From: Noviherbaspirillum humi
GTDB lineage: Bacteria; Pseudomonadota; Gammaproteobacteria; Burkholderiales; Burkholderiaceae_D
DNA: 64,000 nt
Direction: 5' to 3'
NCBI RefSeq assembly: GCF_900188095.1
Contig: NZ_FZOT01000005.1
Location: 124,001 to 188,000 of the forward strand
Shown here in pieces: positions 1 through 8,648 of the stretch. Within the stretch, counting starts at the first letter, position 1; each line of letters opens with the position of its first letter. The notes beneath the pieces were generated by a model, which saw only the letters and a list, made by a program, of their open reading frames with translations, had not been told where the DNA came from and searched no databases. A program made the position numbers and the translations under genes.

Positions 1-1764
1 CGGCGGCTCGATGCCGTCGGCGCGGGCGCGCTCCAGGATCTTCATGATGCCGCCCTTGAAAGGCTGCAGGGTGCCGTCGCGGGTGATGCCGCCCTCGGGG
101 AAGATGGCCAGCAGGTCGCCTTCGCGCAGCACCGCGGCAGCGCGCTCGAAGGCTTGCTCATAGGTGCGCTCGTCGGCCGAGCGCGGGGCGATAGGGATCG
201 CCTTGGCGAGGCGGAAGATGGCGCCCAGCACCGGGATGCGGAAGATGCGGTGGTCCATCACGAAGGTGATCGGGCGCGGACTGGCGGCCATCAGCAGCAC
301 CGCATCGACGAAGCTCACATGGTTGCACACCAGGATGGCCGGACCCGTCAGCGGAATGTTGTCCTCGCCGCGCACGCGAAAGCGGTACATCAGGTGCGAG
401 GTGATCCAGGCGATGAAGCGCAGCAGGTATTCCGGCACCAGCATGAAGATATAGCCGGCCACCACCGCGTTGGCTAGGCCGACCAGCAGGAAGATCTGCG
501 GAATGCTGGCGCCGGCGCCGAGCAGCGCGCCGGCGATTACCGAGCTGGCGATCATGAACAGGGCGTTCAGGATGTTGTTGGCCGCAATGATGCGCGCCCG
601 ATGGGTGGGCTGGGAGCGCAGCTGGATCAGCGCATACATCGGCACGCTGTAGAGGCCGGCGAACAGGCTCAGCAGCGCCAGGTCCGCCATCACCCGCCAG
701 TGCGCCGGCACGGCGATGAACTGGCCGAGCGTTTGTGCCGACGACGGCGGCAGGCCGCGCGCGGCGAAGTAGAGGTCGATGGCGAAGATGGTCATGCCGA
801 TCGCCCCCAGCGGCACCAGGCCGATCTCCACCTGGCGCCGGCTCAGCACTTCGCACAGCAGCGAGCCGGTGGCGATGCCGATGGAAAACACCACCAGCAG
901 CAGCGACGCCACCTGTTCGTCTCCGTGCAATACGTCACGGGCGAAGCTCGGGAACTGGCTGAGGAAGACGGCGCCGAAGAACCACATCCAGCTGATGCCG
1001 AGCAGCGAGCGGAACACCACCAGGTTGCCGCGCGCCATCTTCAGGTTGCGCAGCGTCTCGCTGACCGGGTTCCAGTTGATGACGAGGCCGGGATCGGTCG
1101 CCGGCGCCGCCGGGATGAATTGCGCCACGCCGCGGCCGACGATGGCCAGCGCCAGGCAGGCGATCGCCACCTGCGCATGGCCGATCTCCGGCACCGCCAC
1201 CAGCAGGCCGCCGACGATATTGCCGAGCAGGATGGCGACGAAGGTGCCCATCTCCACCATACCGTTGCCGCCGGTGAGTTCATGCTCGTCGAGCATCTGC
1301 GGCAGGTAGGCGAACTTCACCGGACCGAACAGGGTGGAATGCAATCCCATCAGGAAGGTGCAGGCCAGCAGCACCGCCGCGTTGTGCATCATGAAGCCGA
1401 AGGCGGCGAGGGCCATGATGCCGATCTCCAGGTTCTTCACCAGCCGGATGATGCGGCGCTTGTCGAACTTGTCGGTGATCTGGCCGCTGGTGGCGGAAAA
1501 CAGCAGGAAGGGCAGGATGAACAGCGCACCGATTACCAGGCCGGCCATCGCCGGCGGCATCCAGCTGACCTGCAGCTGGTAGGTCACCATGACGGTGAAG
1601 GCGAACTTGAACAGGTTGTCGTTGGCTGCGCCGGAGAACTGGGTCCAGAAGAATGGCGCGAAGCGGCGCTGGCCGAGCAGGGCGAACTGGTTGGGATGGG
1701 ATGGGGCTGCGGCGGGTCGTTGCGCTTCATCGGACGCAACTTGCGCGGTCGCGGTTTGCTTCAT
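1..1764 (-). CDS. MFS transporter fused to a PlsC-type acyltransferase (LplT/Aas-like), 3' end outside window
   Basis: Reading from the ATG at 1764 gives an uninterrupted frame of 588 codons to the window edge, so the C-terminus is missing. Residues ~20-435 are hydrophobic with alternating polar loops, like a 12-helix major facilitator; the N-terminal stretch FWTQFSGAANDNLFKF is typical of lysophospholipid transporters of the LplT type. From ~465 a glycerolipid acyltransferase domain follows, with the catalytic H-x4-D (CNHVSFVD, His482/Asp487) and the FPEGG block near residue 555. In this family the transporter flips lysophospholipid inward and the acyltransferase re-acylates it, so membrane phospholipid repair is the likely role. 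Any acyl-ACP synthetase domain would lie beyond the window. The fusion itself is seen directly; the substrate is inferred. Confidence 0.88.
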   Translation of the reverse strand, partial: MKQTATAQVASDEAQRPAAAPSHPNQFALLGQRRFAPFFWTQFSGAANDNLFKFAFTVMVTYQLQVSWMPPAMAGLVIGALFILPFLLFSATSGQITDKFDKRRIIRLVKNLEIGIMALAAFGFMMHNAAVLLACTFLMGLHSTLFGPVKFAYLPQMLDEHELTGGNGMVEMGTFVAILLGNIVGGLLVAVPEIGHAQVAIACLALAIVGRGVAQFIPAAPATDPGLVINWNPVSETLRNLKMARGNLVVFRSLLGISWMWFFGAVFLSQFPSFARDVLHGDEQVASLLLVVFSIGIATGSLLCEVLSRRQVEIGLVPLGAIGMTIFAIDLYFAARGLPPSSAQTLGQFIAVPAHWRVMADLALLSLFAGLYSVPMYALIQLRSQPTHRARIIAANNILNALFMIASSVIAGALLGAGASIPQIFLLVGLANAVVAGYIFMLVPEYLLRFIAWITSHLMYRFRVRGEDNIPLTGPAILVCNHVSFVDAVLLMAASPRPITFVMDHRIFRIPVLGAIFRLAKAIPIAPRSADERTYEQAFERAAAVLREGDLLAIFPEGGITRDGTLQPFKGGIMKILERARADGIEPP

Positions 1765-1842
1765 TACTGGTCTCCGTTGCGATTTAGAGCATGTTGTAGC
1801 CTGAAACTTTCCCGTCAATATACACAGGGCTGGCCTTAATGA

Positions 1843-1861
1843 AATGGTATTCGGTACCATT
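1843..1861. promoter_or_regulatory. 19-bp palindrome, candidate operator
   Basis: AATGGTA and TACCATT form a perfect 7-bp inverted repeat around TTCGG, in the intergenic region between the divergent transporter gene and the XRE-type regulator gene. Size and place fit an operator for the regulator; binding is inferred. Confidence 0.45.
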
Positions 1862-1900
1862 CGTGAATCTGCTACCACAGGTATCGCGAGACGAGACTCC

Positions 1901-2686
1901 ATGACGACCACCGCCGACCTCATCACCGCCCTCAAGGAAGAACTGAAGGCCGCCCACATGACCTACGCCGACCTGGCGCGCAAGCTCGGCATGGCCGAGT
2001 CCAGCGTCAAGCGCATGCTGGCCAAGGGCGACATGCCGCTGGCGCGCATCGACGCCATCTGCGCCGCCCTCAGCCTGGACTTCGCCGATCTGGCGCGCAA
2101 GGTGGCGGATGCGCAACCGCTGCTGGCAGAGCTGACGCTGGCGCAGGAAAAGGCGGTGGTGGGCGACAAGAAGCTGCTGCTGATGGCCATCTGCGTGCTC
2201 AGCCAGTGGACGCTGGAGCAGATCACCGGCCATTACCAGCTGAGCGAAGCGGAAGGCATCAAGTACCTGGCGCAGCTGGACCGCATCGGCATCATCGAGC
2301 TGCGGCCCTTCAACCGCTACCGGCTGAAGCTGGCCAAGACCTTCCGCTGGCGGCCGCACGGCCCGGTGATGGACTTCTTCCGCCAGCACGCGCTGCAGGA
2401 TTATTTCGCCGGCGGCTTCGACGCCGAGGGCGAGTCGCTGCTGCTGGTGCACGGCTCCATCAGCCGCGGCCTGGCACCGGCTTTCGTCGAGCGCATGCAG
2501 CGGGTGGCGCAGGATTTCGCGCAGCAGCACCAGGCGGATCAGAAACTGCCGGAGCAGCATCGGGAGGGTTACACCCTGCTGCTGGCAATGCGGTCGTGGG
2601 AGTTTGAGGCCTTTGCGCAGTTTCGGAGAGAGGTGCAGGAGGTGGTCCTGAAGACGAAGGCGAGCGGGTTTGTGCACAAGTTGTAG
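1901..2686 (+). CDS. XRE-type helix-turn-helix transcriptional regulator
   Basis: This 261-residue protein begins with a Cro/C1-type helix-turn-helix (residues ~5-65: YADLARKLGMAESSVKRML as recognition region). The rest is a soluble alpha/beta region with no recognised ligand domain. The start at 1901 was chosen because the fold begins immediately there; an upstream in-frame start at 1844 would put an unrelated peptide and the palindrome inside the gene. It is divergent from the MFS-acyltransferase gene and may regulate it or itself through the palindrome at 1843-1861. The family is common in betaproteobacteria but, as far as I know, of unknown target. Confidence 0.85.
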   Translation: MTTTADLITALKEELKAAHMTYADLARKLGMAESSVKRMLAKGDMPLARIDAICAALSLDFADLARKVADAQPLLAELTLAQEKAVVGDKKLLLMAICVLSQWTLEQITGHYQLSEAEGIKYLAQLDRIGIIELRPFNRYRLKLAKTFRWRPHGPVMDFFRQHALQDYFAGGFDAEGESLLLVHGSISRGLAPAFVERMQRVAQDFAQQHQADQKLPEQHREGYTLLLAMRSWEFEAFAQFRREVQEVVLKTKASGFVHKL

Positions 2687-2751
2687 TGAGGTCGATCGCA
2701 GGCGAAAAGCGGGTTGAGTATTGCGCTTCCAAGACAAATTTAAAACTTGAT

Positions 2752-3261
2752 ATGACCATAGAAGAAATAGCTAACAGCAAAGATACTCAAACCAAAGCCT
2801 TGTTTGCTCTCAGCGCGGCCGAACTTGTGCTCGACCATCTCAAACCGGAGGACGTCACCTATCGGCTTGCTCACGAAGCCGTGGCGCTGGCGTGGAAATG
2901 GATGTACGGCGAGAAGGTCCTGGGAGATGATCTGGCCATCTACTTGGAAGATCCTGATTACGAGAAGGATCTGGGCATTCGCGAATCTGATTGTGAACAC
3001 GATCAGGGCATGCTGTCGGCCTTGGTCGTGATCACCATCGCAATCGGATTCATCGCGCGATTTGCTTACGAATTTGAAAATAACAACAAACGCCCTGCAG
3101 CCGTATGGGAAACCACCGACGCCTTCTTTGCCGAAATCATGAAATTCATCGTTGATGTCCCAGGGTTCGAATCACATGCTCTCGATCAAATCCGATCGCA
3201 AATGAACGAGAACCGACAAAAATCAGCGAATTTGAGTTTTCATCGGTTCACACAAGCCTAA
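2752..3261 (+). CDS. probable Imm6-family immunity protein, no cognate toxin visible
   Basis: A 169-residue, mostly helical, acidic protein. The core ALAWKWMYGEKVLGDDLAIY followed by LEDPDYEKDLG and then a hydrophobic helix resembles Imm6, an all-alpha immunity family of polymorphic toxin systems with a conserved tryptophan. I chose ATG 2752; a GTG at 2686 is also in frame and overlaps the preceding stop, and neither has a strong ribosome-binding site. Base composition is visibly more A+T-rich than the flanks, which suggests transfer. In known loci the immunity gene lies directly downstream of a toxin gene; here the upstream gene is a regulator, so it appears to be an orphan. The family call is from memory of the motif, not a search. 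Confidence 0.55.
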   Translation: MTIEEIANSKDTQTKALFALSAAELVLDHLKPEDVTYRLAHEAVALAWKWMYGEKVLGDDLAIYLEDPDYEKDLGIRESDCEHDQGMLSALVVITIAIGFIARFAYEFENNNKRPAAVWETTDAFFAEIMKFIVDVPGFESHALDQIRSQMNENRQKSANLSFHRFTQA

Positions 3262-3434
3262 AGAATGGCGACTCTCAGAATTTTGCCGAGAGCACGATGG
3301 ACACAACTGATTGTGCCTGGACTTGGAATGGGAGTATGAGGCGGTACGGCCCGCGGTTCGCATAGCTGGTTTCGAGCGGTTGTGCCAAGTTGGCGCGAGG
3401 AGAAGCGGAATAAGAGCAGCGCGGTGCCTGCGCC

Positions 3435-3584
3435 AGACGCTGGATAGTGGAGCGCACCTATTGCTGGCTCAATCGCTCCTGACGATTATTGGTGCATTGG
3501 CGGAGAACAAGATCCTCACCTCGCCATGCTTCACTTGGCTTGCGCATCATCACTTGGCGTTTCGCCGTAGCGAATAGGTTTTAA
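3435..3584 (+). mobile_element. remnant of an IS5-family transposase (C-terminal end, inactivated)
   Basis: In one frame the DNA reads RRWIVERTYCWLNRS, a stop (TGA at 3480-3482), then RLLVHW, and later IITWRFAV before TAA at 3582. This is the C-terminal signature of IS5-type DDE transposases (xRRWxVERTxxWLxRxRRL...), where the glutamate of VERT is the third catalytic residue. The stop sits where these proteins have arginine (CGA to TGA). Between ~3505 and 3545 the related peptide LAMLHLACA appears one frame over, so at least two compensating indels are present. No terminal inverted repeats or N-terminal half were found. It is a dead fragment, but it explains the mosaic nature of the area. Confidence 0.7.
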
Positions 3585-3892
3585 GCGTAGCGTCTAAATG
3601 CGATTGCGAATCCTTCGGCCTGAGGTTCACCGTAGTACCAGTCGATTTGCCGTTCTGGCGAGGGCTTGATAGGGTCACGAAATGCAAACTGCGACTTCGA
3701 CAACGCGTGCAGATCGCCAATGCCCGCGATGAGAAGAAAGTTGAAGTCGCAGCCACCATTCAAATAGCAGCGATTCGCACCGGTACTCCCTTGCGGTTTA
3801 AAAGCATGTAATTCATCTGTATTCGTTCGCTCCCCCGCTTTAACTTGGTGATCTTCATGCGTTGAATGCGCTCGCCATCGCGCTCGACCGCA
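3581..3892 (-). pseudogene. broken or truncated ORF of unknown function
   Basis: On the minus strand a frame is open from 3892 to the TAA at 3581. Its last ~80 residues look protein-like (segments NGGCDFNFLLIAGIGDLH, RQIDWYYGEPQAEGF and a final AIAFRRYA), but the only start codon is a TTG at 3763. Upstream, another frame (GERIQRMKITKLKRGSER) also looks protein-like and ends in a stop just before that TTG, so a frameshift near 3770-3800 is possible. I do not recognise the family. It abuts the IS5-type remnant tail to tail, consistent with insertion-linked decay. Confidence 0.35.
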
Positions 3893-4129
3893 TCATTTCG
3901 ACGACGCTGCAGTTCACCGCATTGCTCACATCATTGGCTATATGACTACAACTTCCATCTGGTGAAAGGGGTTGTTGCGGTACCCGTAGCGCCTTGGCGA
4001 CAGACCGCCTTTCCTGAACCATTGCGTACTTGTGCCCGCAGCATCTTTGCCGTACCTTTTCATTCACGACATGCCGTACAGCAACTTTTTACCGCGACGT
4101 TACCAGTCTTGTTTTTTCGGCACCGACAA

Positions 4130-4843
4130 ATGAAAGCCCCCAACGCGACAGCTCATCAAGCAATGCAAACCGCTCTCAAACAGCCTTCCGTTATCGGAAA
4201 GATCGCCGAGCCGATTTCAGTGCTCGCCGGCGTCGGCGCCGGACTCGGCGCGCTCAAAATCGCCATGTCGGACGAACTGCTGTCGAAGGTCGCCGCAGGC
4301 TTCACGCCGGCGAACGTGGCTGCCGCCTCCGGGGCCCTGTTTCTTTGCGCTTGCGCTTACGCGGTTCAGGCGTATCGCGCGAAACTCAAAGCCAATCCCG
4401 AGGTGCCGATTGGTACCATCATCGACGACGGATTTCCTCAACCGGAGCCGGAACCAGAAATCAGCAAGAATTTCAACCTGGATCTGGCGAAGCTGGGGCC
4501 CGTCTGGATGAATGCATGGCGCTGGAAAGAAGTGTCGAGAAAGGATGCCTTCGGCAATATCGAGATCTGGCAGTTCACCATGATCAAGGGCCGGCTTTAC
4601 CTGGACCATTACCATCGCGCGCGTCCCTTGAAGGAAGGCGAGACTTGCCCTGAGGGGCGCTTATGGAACGGATACGAAGTCATCTGCTGCTATAACCAGG
4701 GTTGCAACGACCCCGAGATCCGGACCGAACAGCCGCCCATGCCCCAGGATGTCCTGCTGGAGGCGGAGCGCAAGCATCTGGACCGCATGGCGCAGATCAG
4801 CAGGGGTCGACTGCAGGGCAATCGCCTTCAGGGCACGCTGTGA
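4130..4843 (+). CDS. hypothetical protein with two predicted membrane segments
   Basis: Unrecognised 237-residue protein. From ATG 4130 there are two hydrophobic segments (residues ~27-45, PISVLAGVGAGLGALKIAM, and ~58-80, AASGALFLCACAYAVQAY), then a soluble region with a proline/glutamate linker (PQPEPEPE), an aromatic- and cysteine-containing middle part (ICCYNQGC) and a basic C-terminus. The frame is open upstream to 3866, but that part is not protein-like. No clear ribosome-binding site is visible. It lies beside a transposase remnant and an immunity-like gene, so a link to a polymorphic toxin or secretion accessory locus is possible but unproven. Confidence 0.5.
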   Translation: MKAPNATAHQAMQTALKQPSVIGKIAEPISVLAGVGAGLGALKIAMSDELLSKVAAGFTPANVAAASGALFLCACAYAVQAYRAKLKANPEVPIGTIIDDGFPQPEPEPEISKNFNLDLAKLGPVWMNAWRWKEVSRKDAFGNIEIWQFTMIKGRLYLDHYHRARPLKEGETCPEGRLWNGYEVICCYNQGCNDPEIRTEQPPMPQDVLLEAERKHLDRMAQISRGRLQGNRLQGTL

Positions 4844-5097
4844 CAATCGCTCCGCGCCCCGGAGGGCACGGAAAAGCCTGATGTGAAGGCACGCAGCCCG
4901 CCGGAATGACTGTTTGGGGGCGTGCCAAAGAATGTTTGTCTCAGACGCCGCTCTGTTCGAAAACCGCCGAGCTGATTTGCTGAGTCTGCACCAAGGGCGC
5001 AGAAACAATCCATCATCACGCTAAGTTAAGGCTGTCGGCCGTGGCGCAGGGGTGCAAACCTGCAGCCAGCGTACGTGCCGCAGGCAACGGCGCAGCA
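4844..5097. other. intergenic, nothing recognised
   Basis: The 254 bases between the unknown membrane protein and the xthA stop hold no convincing frame, tRNA or long hairpin. Confidence 0.5.
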
Positions 5098-5868
5098 TCA
5101 CGCCAGGTCGAGCGTCGCCACCACCGGCGTATGGTCCGACGGCTGCTCCCATTTGCGCGGCGCCTTGTCCACCACGCAGGCGCTGCAGCGGGTGGCCAGG
5201 GCCGGCGACAGCAGGATGTGATCGATGCGCAGTCCCATGTTGCGGCGGAAGGCCATCTGGCGGTAATCCCACCAGCTGAAGATCTTTTCCGGCTGCTCGA
5301 ACAGGCGGAAAGCATCCTTGAAGCCGAGCGCCTGCAGGCGGCGGAACTGCTCCCGTTCCGGTTCCGAACAGAGCACCGAACCGGCCCAGGCCGCCGGATC
5401 GTGCACGTCGCGGTCTTCCGGCGCGATGTTGTAGTCGCCCAGCAGCGCCAGCTTCTCGTGCGTCTTGCCCTCTGCCGCCAGCCAGTCATGCAGTGCGTCC
5501 AGCCAGCGCAGCTTGTAGTCGTACTTGTCGGTGCCGACCGCCTGGCCGTTCGGGATGTAGGCGCAGACGATGCGCATGCCGGCGATGGTGGCGGCGATGA
5601 TGCGCTGCTGTTCGTCCGGGAACAGCGGGTTGTTCTTCACCACGTCCCGCATCGCATGACGCGACAGGATGGCGACGCCGTTGTAGGTCTTCTGCCCGGA
5701 GAACACCACGCCATAGCCGGCCGCCTCGATCTCCGCCACCGGAAACTTGTCGTCGGTGAGCTTGGTCTCCTGCAGGCACAGCACATCGACCGGGCTGTCC
5801 TGCAGCCATTGTAGGACCTGGGGCAGGCGGACCTTGAGGGAATTGACGTTCCAGGTGGCGATCTTCAT
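5098..5868 (-). CDS. xthA: exodeoxyribonuclease III (AP endonuclease)
   Basis: A 256-residue endonuclease/exonuclease/phosphatase-fold enzyme of base-excision repair, cutting 5' to abasic sites and degrading duplex DNA from 3' ends. It shows KIATWNVNS at the N-terminus, the metal ligand in LQETK (Glu34), the GDYNI block, and the terminal SDHTP motif with the catalytic Asp-His. The start is set at ATG 5868 because MKIATWNVNSL is the canonical N-terminus; an upstream start at 5901 would add 11 residues. Length agrees with the family. It is transcribed alone and converges with nothing; the pepA terminator lies upstream. Confidence 0.96.
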   Translation of the reverse strand: MKIATWNVNSLKVRLPQVLQWLQDSPVDVLCLQETKLTDDKFPVAEIEAAGYGVVFSGQKTYNGVAILSRHAMRDVVKNNPLFPDEQQRIIAATIAGMRIVCAYIPNGQAVGTDKYDYKLRWLDALHDWLAAEGKTHEKLALLGDYNIAPEDRDVHDPAAWAGSVLCSEPEREQFRRLQALGFKDAFRLFEQPEKIFSWWDYRQMAFRRNMGLRIDHILLSPALATRCSACVVDKAPRKWEQPSDHTPVVATLDLA

Positions 5869-5925
5869 GGGTCGGGATACGGACAGAAAGGGAAGGTGCA
5901 TCTTACCGCAAGCGGCTGCGCAAAT

Positions 5926-5951
5926 GAAAAGGCCTTCCCGGGGGAAGGCCT
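5926..5951 (-). terminator. intrinsic terminator of pepA
   Basis: AGGCCTTCCC (5930-5939) pairs perfectly with GGGAAGGCCT (5942-5951). Read on the minus strand, four T residues follow directly, and the hairpin lies 25 bases after the pepA stop. Confidence 0.8.
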
Positions 5952-5975
5952 GTCGGATGAAGCCAACCGGACCAA

Positions 5976-7484
5976 TTAGCGGCGGCCGTTGCCGCCTTGG
6001 GCACGATTCATCAGGAAGGCGGTGAGCAGCGGCACCGGGCGGCCAGTGGCGCCCTTGGCGGCACCGCTCTTCCAGGCAGTGCCGGCGATGTCGAGGTGGG
6101 CCCAGGTATAGGCACGGGTATAGCGCTCCAGGAAGCAGGCGGCGGTGATGCTGCCGGCCGGCGGGCCGCCGATGTTGGCCATGTCGGCGAAGTTCGACTT
6201 CAGCTGTTCCTGATAGCTGTCCTCGATCGGCATGCGCCAGGCGGTATCGCCGGTCTGCTTGCCGGCGGCGAGCAGTTCGTCGGCGAGGGCGTCATGCGCC
6301 TCGTCGTGGCGGGTGAACAGGCCGGTGTTGTGGTGGCCGAGCGCGGTGATGCAGGCGCCGGTGAGCGTGGCGATATCCACCACCGCCGCCGGCTTGAAGC
6401 GCTCGGTGTAGGTGAGGGCGTCGCACAGGATCAGGCGGCCTTCGGCATCGGTGTTGAGGATCTCGATGGTCTGGCCGGACATGGAGGTGACGATGTCGCC
6501 CGGCTTGGTGGCGCGGCCGGACGGCATGTTCTCGCAGGTCGGGATGACGCCGATGACGTTGAGCTTCAGGCCCATTTCGGCGATGGCGCGGAAGGTGCCG
6601 AGCACCGAGCCGGCGCCGCACATGTCGTACTTCATCTCGTCCATGGCGGCGCCCGGCTTGAGCGAAATGCCGCCGGTGTCGAAGGTGATGCCCTTGCCGA
6701 CCAATACCACCGGCGCTTCCTTGGCCTTGCCGCCCATGTGCTTGAGCACGATGAACTTCGGCGGCTCGTCGGTGCCGCGCGTCACGGAGAGGAAGCTGCC
6801 CATCTTCAGCGCTTCGATCTGCTTGCGGTCCAGGACTTCCACGCCGAGGCCGAATTCCTTGGCCAGCCGTTTCGCGGTCTCGGCGAGATAGGTCGGAGTG
6901 CAGACGTTGCCGGGCAGGTTGCCGAGGTCCCGGGTCAGGTCCATGCCGTTGGCCAGGGCCACGGCCTGCGCCACCGCCTGCTTGACGGCGGCATCGCCGG
7001 CGACGATCACGCGCTTGACGCCGCCGTTCGGCGCTTCCTTCTTGCTTTTCAGCGCGTCGAAGCGGTAGGCATTGTCGCGCAGGGCCAGCACCGCGGCGCG
7101 GGCGCCCCAGGCCGGATCGCGCTCCTTGAGCCGCTCCAGCGGCAGCGCCAGGATGGCATCGCCGCCGCCGAGCGTGGACAGGGCCTTGGCCATCGCCTGC
7201 ACGCCGGCGTTGAAGTTCTTGTCGCTCACCGGCTCATCGGGACCGAAGCCGACCAGCAGCACGCGCTCGGCGCCGACGCCGTCCAGATTGCGCAGCAGCA
7301 GGGTGGTGCCGGCCTTGCCGGAAATGTCGCCGGACTTGAGGACGGCGGTGATGGCGCCGCCCGCATCGAGGGCACGGGCTTCGTCGGACAGCTTCTTGTT
7401 TTCGAACACGCCGACCACTGCGCAGCCGGTCTTGGCGCCGGCCAGGCCGGTCCTTGTGTCTAGGGGTTTTATGCTAAAGTCCAT
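5976..7484 (-). CDS. pepA: leucyl aminopeptidase (M17, cytosol aminopeptidase)
   Basis: A 502-residue M17 metallopeptidase that removes N-terminal residues from peptides in the cytosol with two bound metals. It carries the signature NTDAEGRL in the C-terminal catalytic domain, the upstream metal-binding block [17 protein letters not shown], and the DMCGAG segment. ATG 7484 is preferred because AGGAG lies five bases upstream; a GTG at 7490 is also in frame. It is divergent from lptF with only 33 bases between the two starts, an arrangement common in proteobacteria. In E. coli PepA also binds DNA; whether this one does is unknown. Confidence 0.97.
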   Translation of the reverse strand: MDFSIKPLDTRTGLAGAKTGCAVVGVFENKKLSDEARALDAGGAITAVLKSGDISGKAGTTLLLRNLDGVGAERVLLVGFGPDEPVSDKNFNAGVQAMAKALSTLGGGDAILALPLERLKERDPAWGARAAVLALRDNAYRFDALKSKKEAPNGGVKRVIVAGDAAVKQAVAQAVALANGMDLTRDLGNLPGNVCTPTYLAETAKRLAKEFGLGVEVLDRKQIEALKMGSFLSVTRGTDEPPKFIVLKHMGGKAKEAPVVLVGKGITFDTGGISLKPGAAMDEMKYDMCGAGSVLGTFRAIAEMGLKLNVIGVIPTCENMPSGRATKPGDIVTSMSGQTIEILNTDAEGRLILCDALTYTERFKPAAVVDIATLTGACITALGHHNTGLFTRHDEAHDALADELLAAGKQTGDTAWRMPIEDSYQEQLKSNFADMANIGGPPAGSITAACFLERYTRAYTWAHLDIAGTAWKSGAAKGATGRPVPLLTAFLMNRAQGGNGRR

Positions 7485-7517
7485 GGTCACTCCTTATCCA
7501 GACGCATATAGTACTCG

Positions 7518-8648
7518 ATGATATTTCAGCGCGCTCTACGTCGCGAATTGGTAAGTACCGCGGGCGCCGTCTTCACCACGCTCTTCACCATCACCATCAC
7601 CATCATGCTGATCCGCATCCTCGGCCAGGCCGCGGGCGGCAAGGTCGCATCGCAGGACGTGGTGGCACTGATCGGCTTCGCGGCGCTCAACTATCTTCCC
7701 ATCATCCTCATCCTCACCAGCTTCATCTCGGTGCTGCTGGTCGTCACCCGCAGCTACCATGATTCGGAAATGGTGGTGTGGTTCGCTTCCGGCCTCAGCC
7801 TGTCGCGCTGGATCCGCCCGGTGCTCGCCTTCGGCCTGCCCATCGTCCTGCTAACCGGGGCGCTGAGCTTCGTCGCCACGCCCTGGGCCAACCGGCAGAG
7901 CGCCGAATTTCGCGAACGCTTCGAGCGGCGTGAGGACATCGCCAAGGTCTCGCCCGGCAAGTTCCAGGAATCGGCGGCGTCGAACCGCATCTTCTTCGTC
8001 GAGGCGGTGAGCGGCGAGGCGAACCGGGTGCGCAACATCTTCGTCAACACCTTCCTTCCCGGCCAGGCCAGCGTGGTGGTCGCCAGCGAAGGCACCATCG
8101 AGACCGACCAGCGCGGCGACAAGTTCCTTGTCATGGAACGCGGCCGCCGCTACGACGCCACCGACGATGCCAGCGAATTCCGTATCATGGAGTTCAAGCG
8201 CTATGGCGTGCTGGTGGCACGCCAGTCCGAGAACGCGGTCGGCGACAAATCGGCGCGCTCGCTGCCGACCATGGAATTGCTGCGCAATCCAACGACCTTC
8301 AACCGCGGCGAACTGTTGTGGCGCACGGCGCTGCCGCTGATGTGCCTGCTGCTGATGCTGCTGGCGATCCCGCTCGGCTTCGTCAATCCGCGCGCCGGCC
8401 GCTCAGGCAACCTGCTGGTGGCGCTGCTGGTATTCGTCATGTACAGCAATCTGGTGAGCGTACTGCAGGCCACGGTGGTGCAGGGCCGGCTATCCCTGGC
8501 CGTCGGCTGGTGGCCGATCCATCTGCTGGCGGGACTGCTGGTGGTGGGATTGTTCCTGCTGCGCCTGAACGTCAACAGCCGCTATCACCCCTCGGTGCTG
8601 TGGCGCGCGGTGCGCTACGGCCGTGCGCGCAGGGAGCGCGCGCAATGA
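7518..8648 (+). CDS. lptF: LPS export ABC transporter permease LptF
   Basis: A 376-residue inner-membrane permease of the LptB2FGC machine that extracts lipopolysaccharide from the inner membrane. Three membrane helices lie in the N-terminal ~110 residues, a periplasmic beta-jellyroll region spans ~120-265 (with the typical RGDKFLVMERGRRYD strand), and three more helices close the protein. The N-terminal MIFQRALRRELV and the segment LAIPLGFVNPRAGRSGN are family hallmarks. It overlaps lptG by four bases (ATGA), so the two are translationally coupled. LptB, LptC and LptA are not in the window. Confidence 0.96.
   Translation: MIFQRALRRELVSTAGAVFTTLFTITITIMLIRILGQAAGGKVASQDVVALIGFAALNYLPIILILTSFISVLLVVTRSYHDSEMVVWFASGLSLSRWIRPVLAFGLPIVLLTGALSFVATPWANRQSAEFRERFERREDIAKVSPGKFQESAASNRIFFVEAVSGEANRVRNIFVNTFLPGQASVVVASEGTIETDQRGDKFLVMERGRRYDATDDASEFRIMEFKRYGVLVARQSENAVGDKSARSLPTMELLRNPTTFNRGELLWRTALPLMCLLLMLLAIPLGFVNPRAGRSGNLLVALLVFVMYSNLVSVLQATVVQGRLSLAVGWWPIHLLAGLLVVGLFLLRLNVNSRYHPSVLWRAVRYGRARRERAQ

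Larger units (their letters stand above)
3262..4129. other. 868-bp stretch without intact gene: decayed accessory DNA
   Basis: Between the Imm6-like gene and the unknown membrane protein I find no intact coding frame. It contains the end of a broken IS5-type transposase on the plus strand (3435-3584) and a broken reverse-strand frame (3581-3892). The remaining bases (3262-3434 and 3893-4129) show only short frames without recognisable motifs. The A+T content is above that of the rest of the window. Confidence 0.6.

Noticed and set aside
3855-4067. Reverse-strand ORF of 70 residues
   Set aside because: No motif or ribosome-binding site, and it overlaps other decayed frames.
3866-4129. N-terminal extension of the membrane protein gene
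   Set aside because: The residues are basic and random-looking with no start signal; the hydrophobic protein starts cleanly at 4130.
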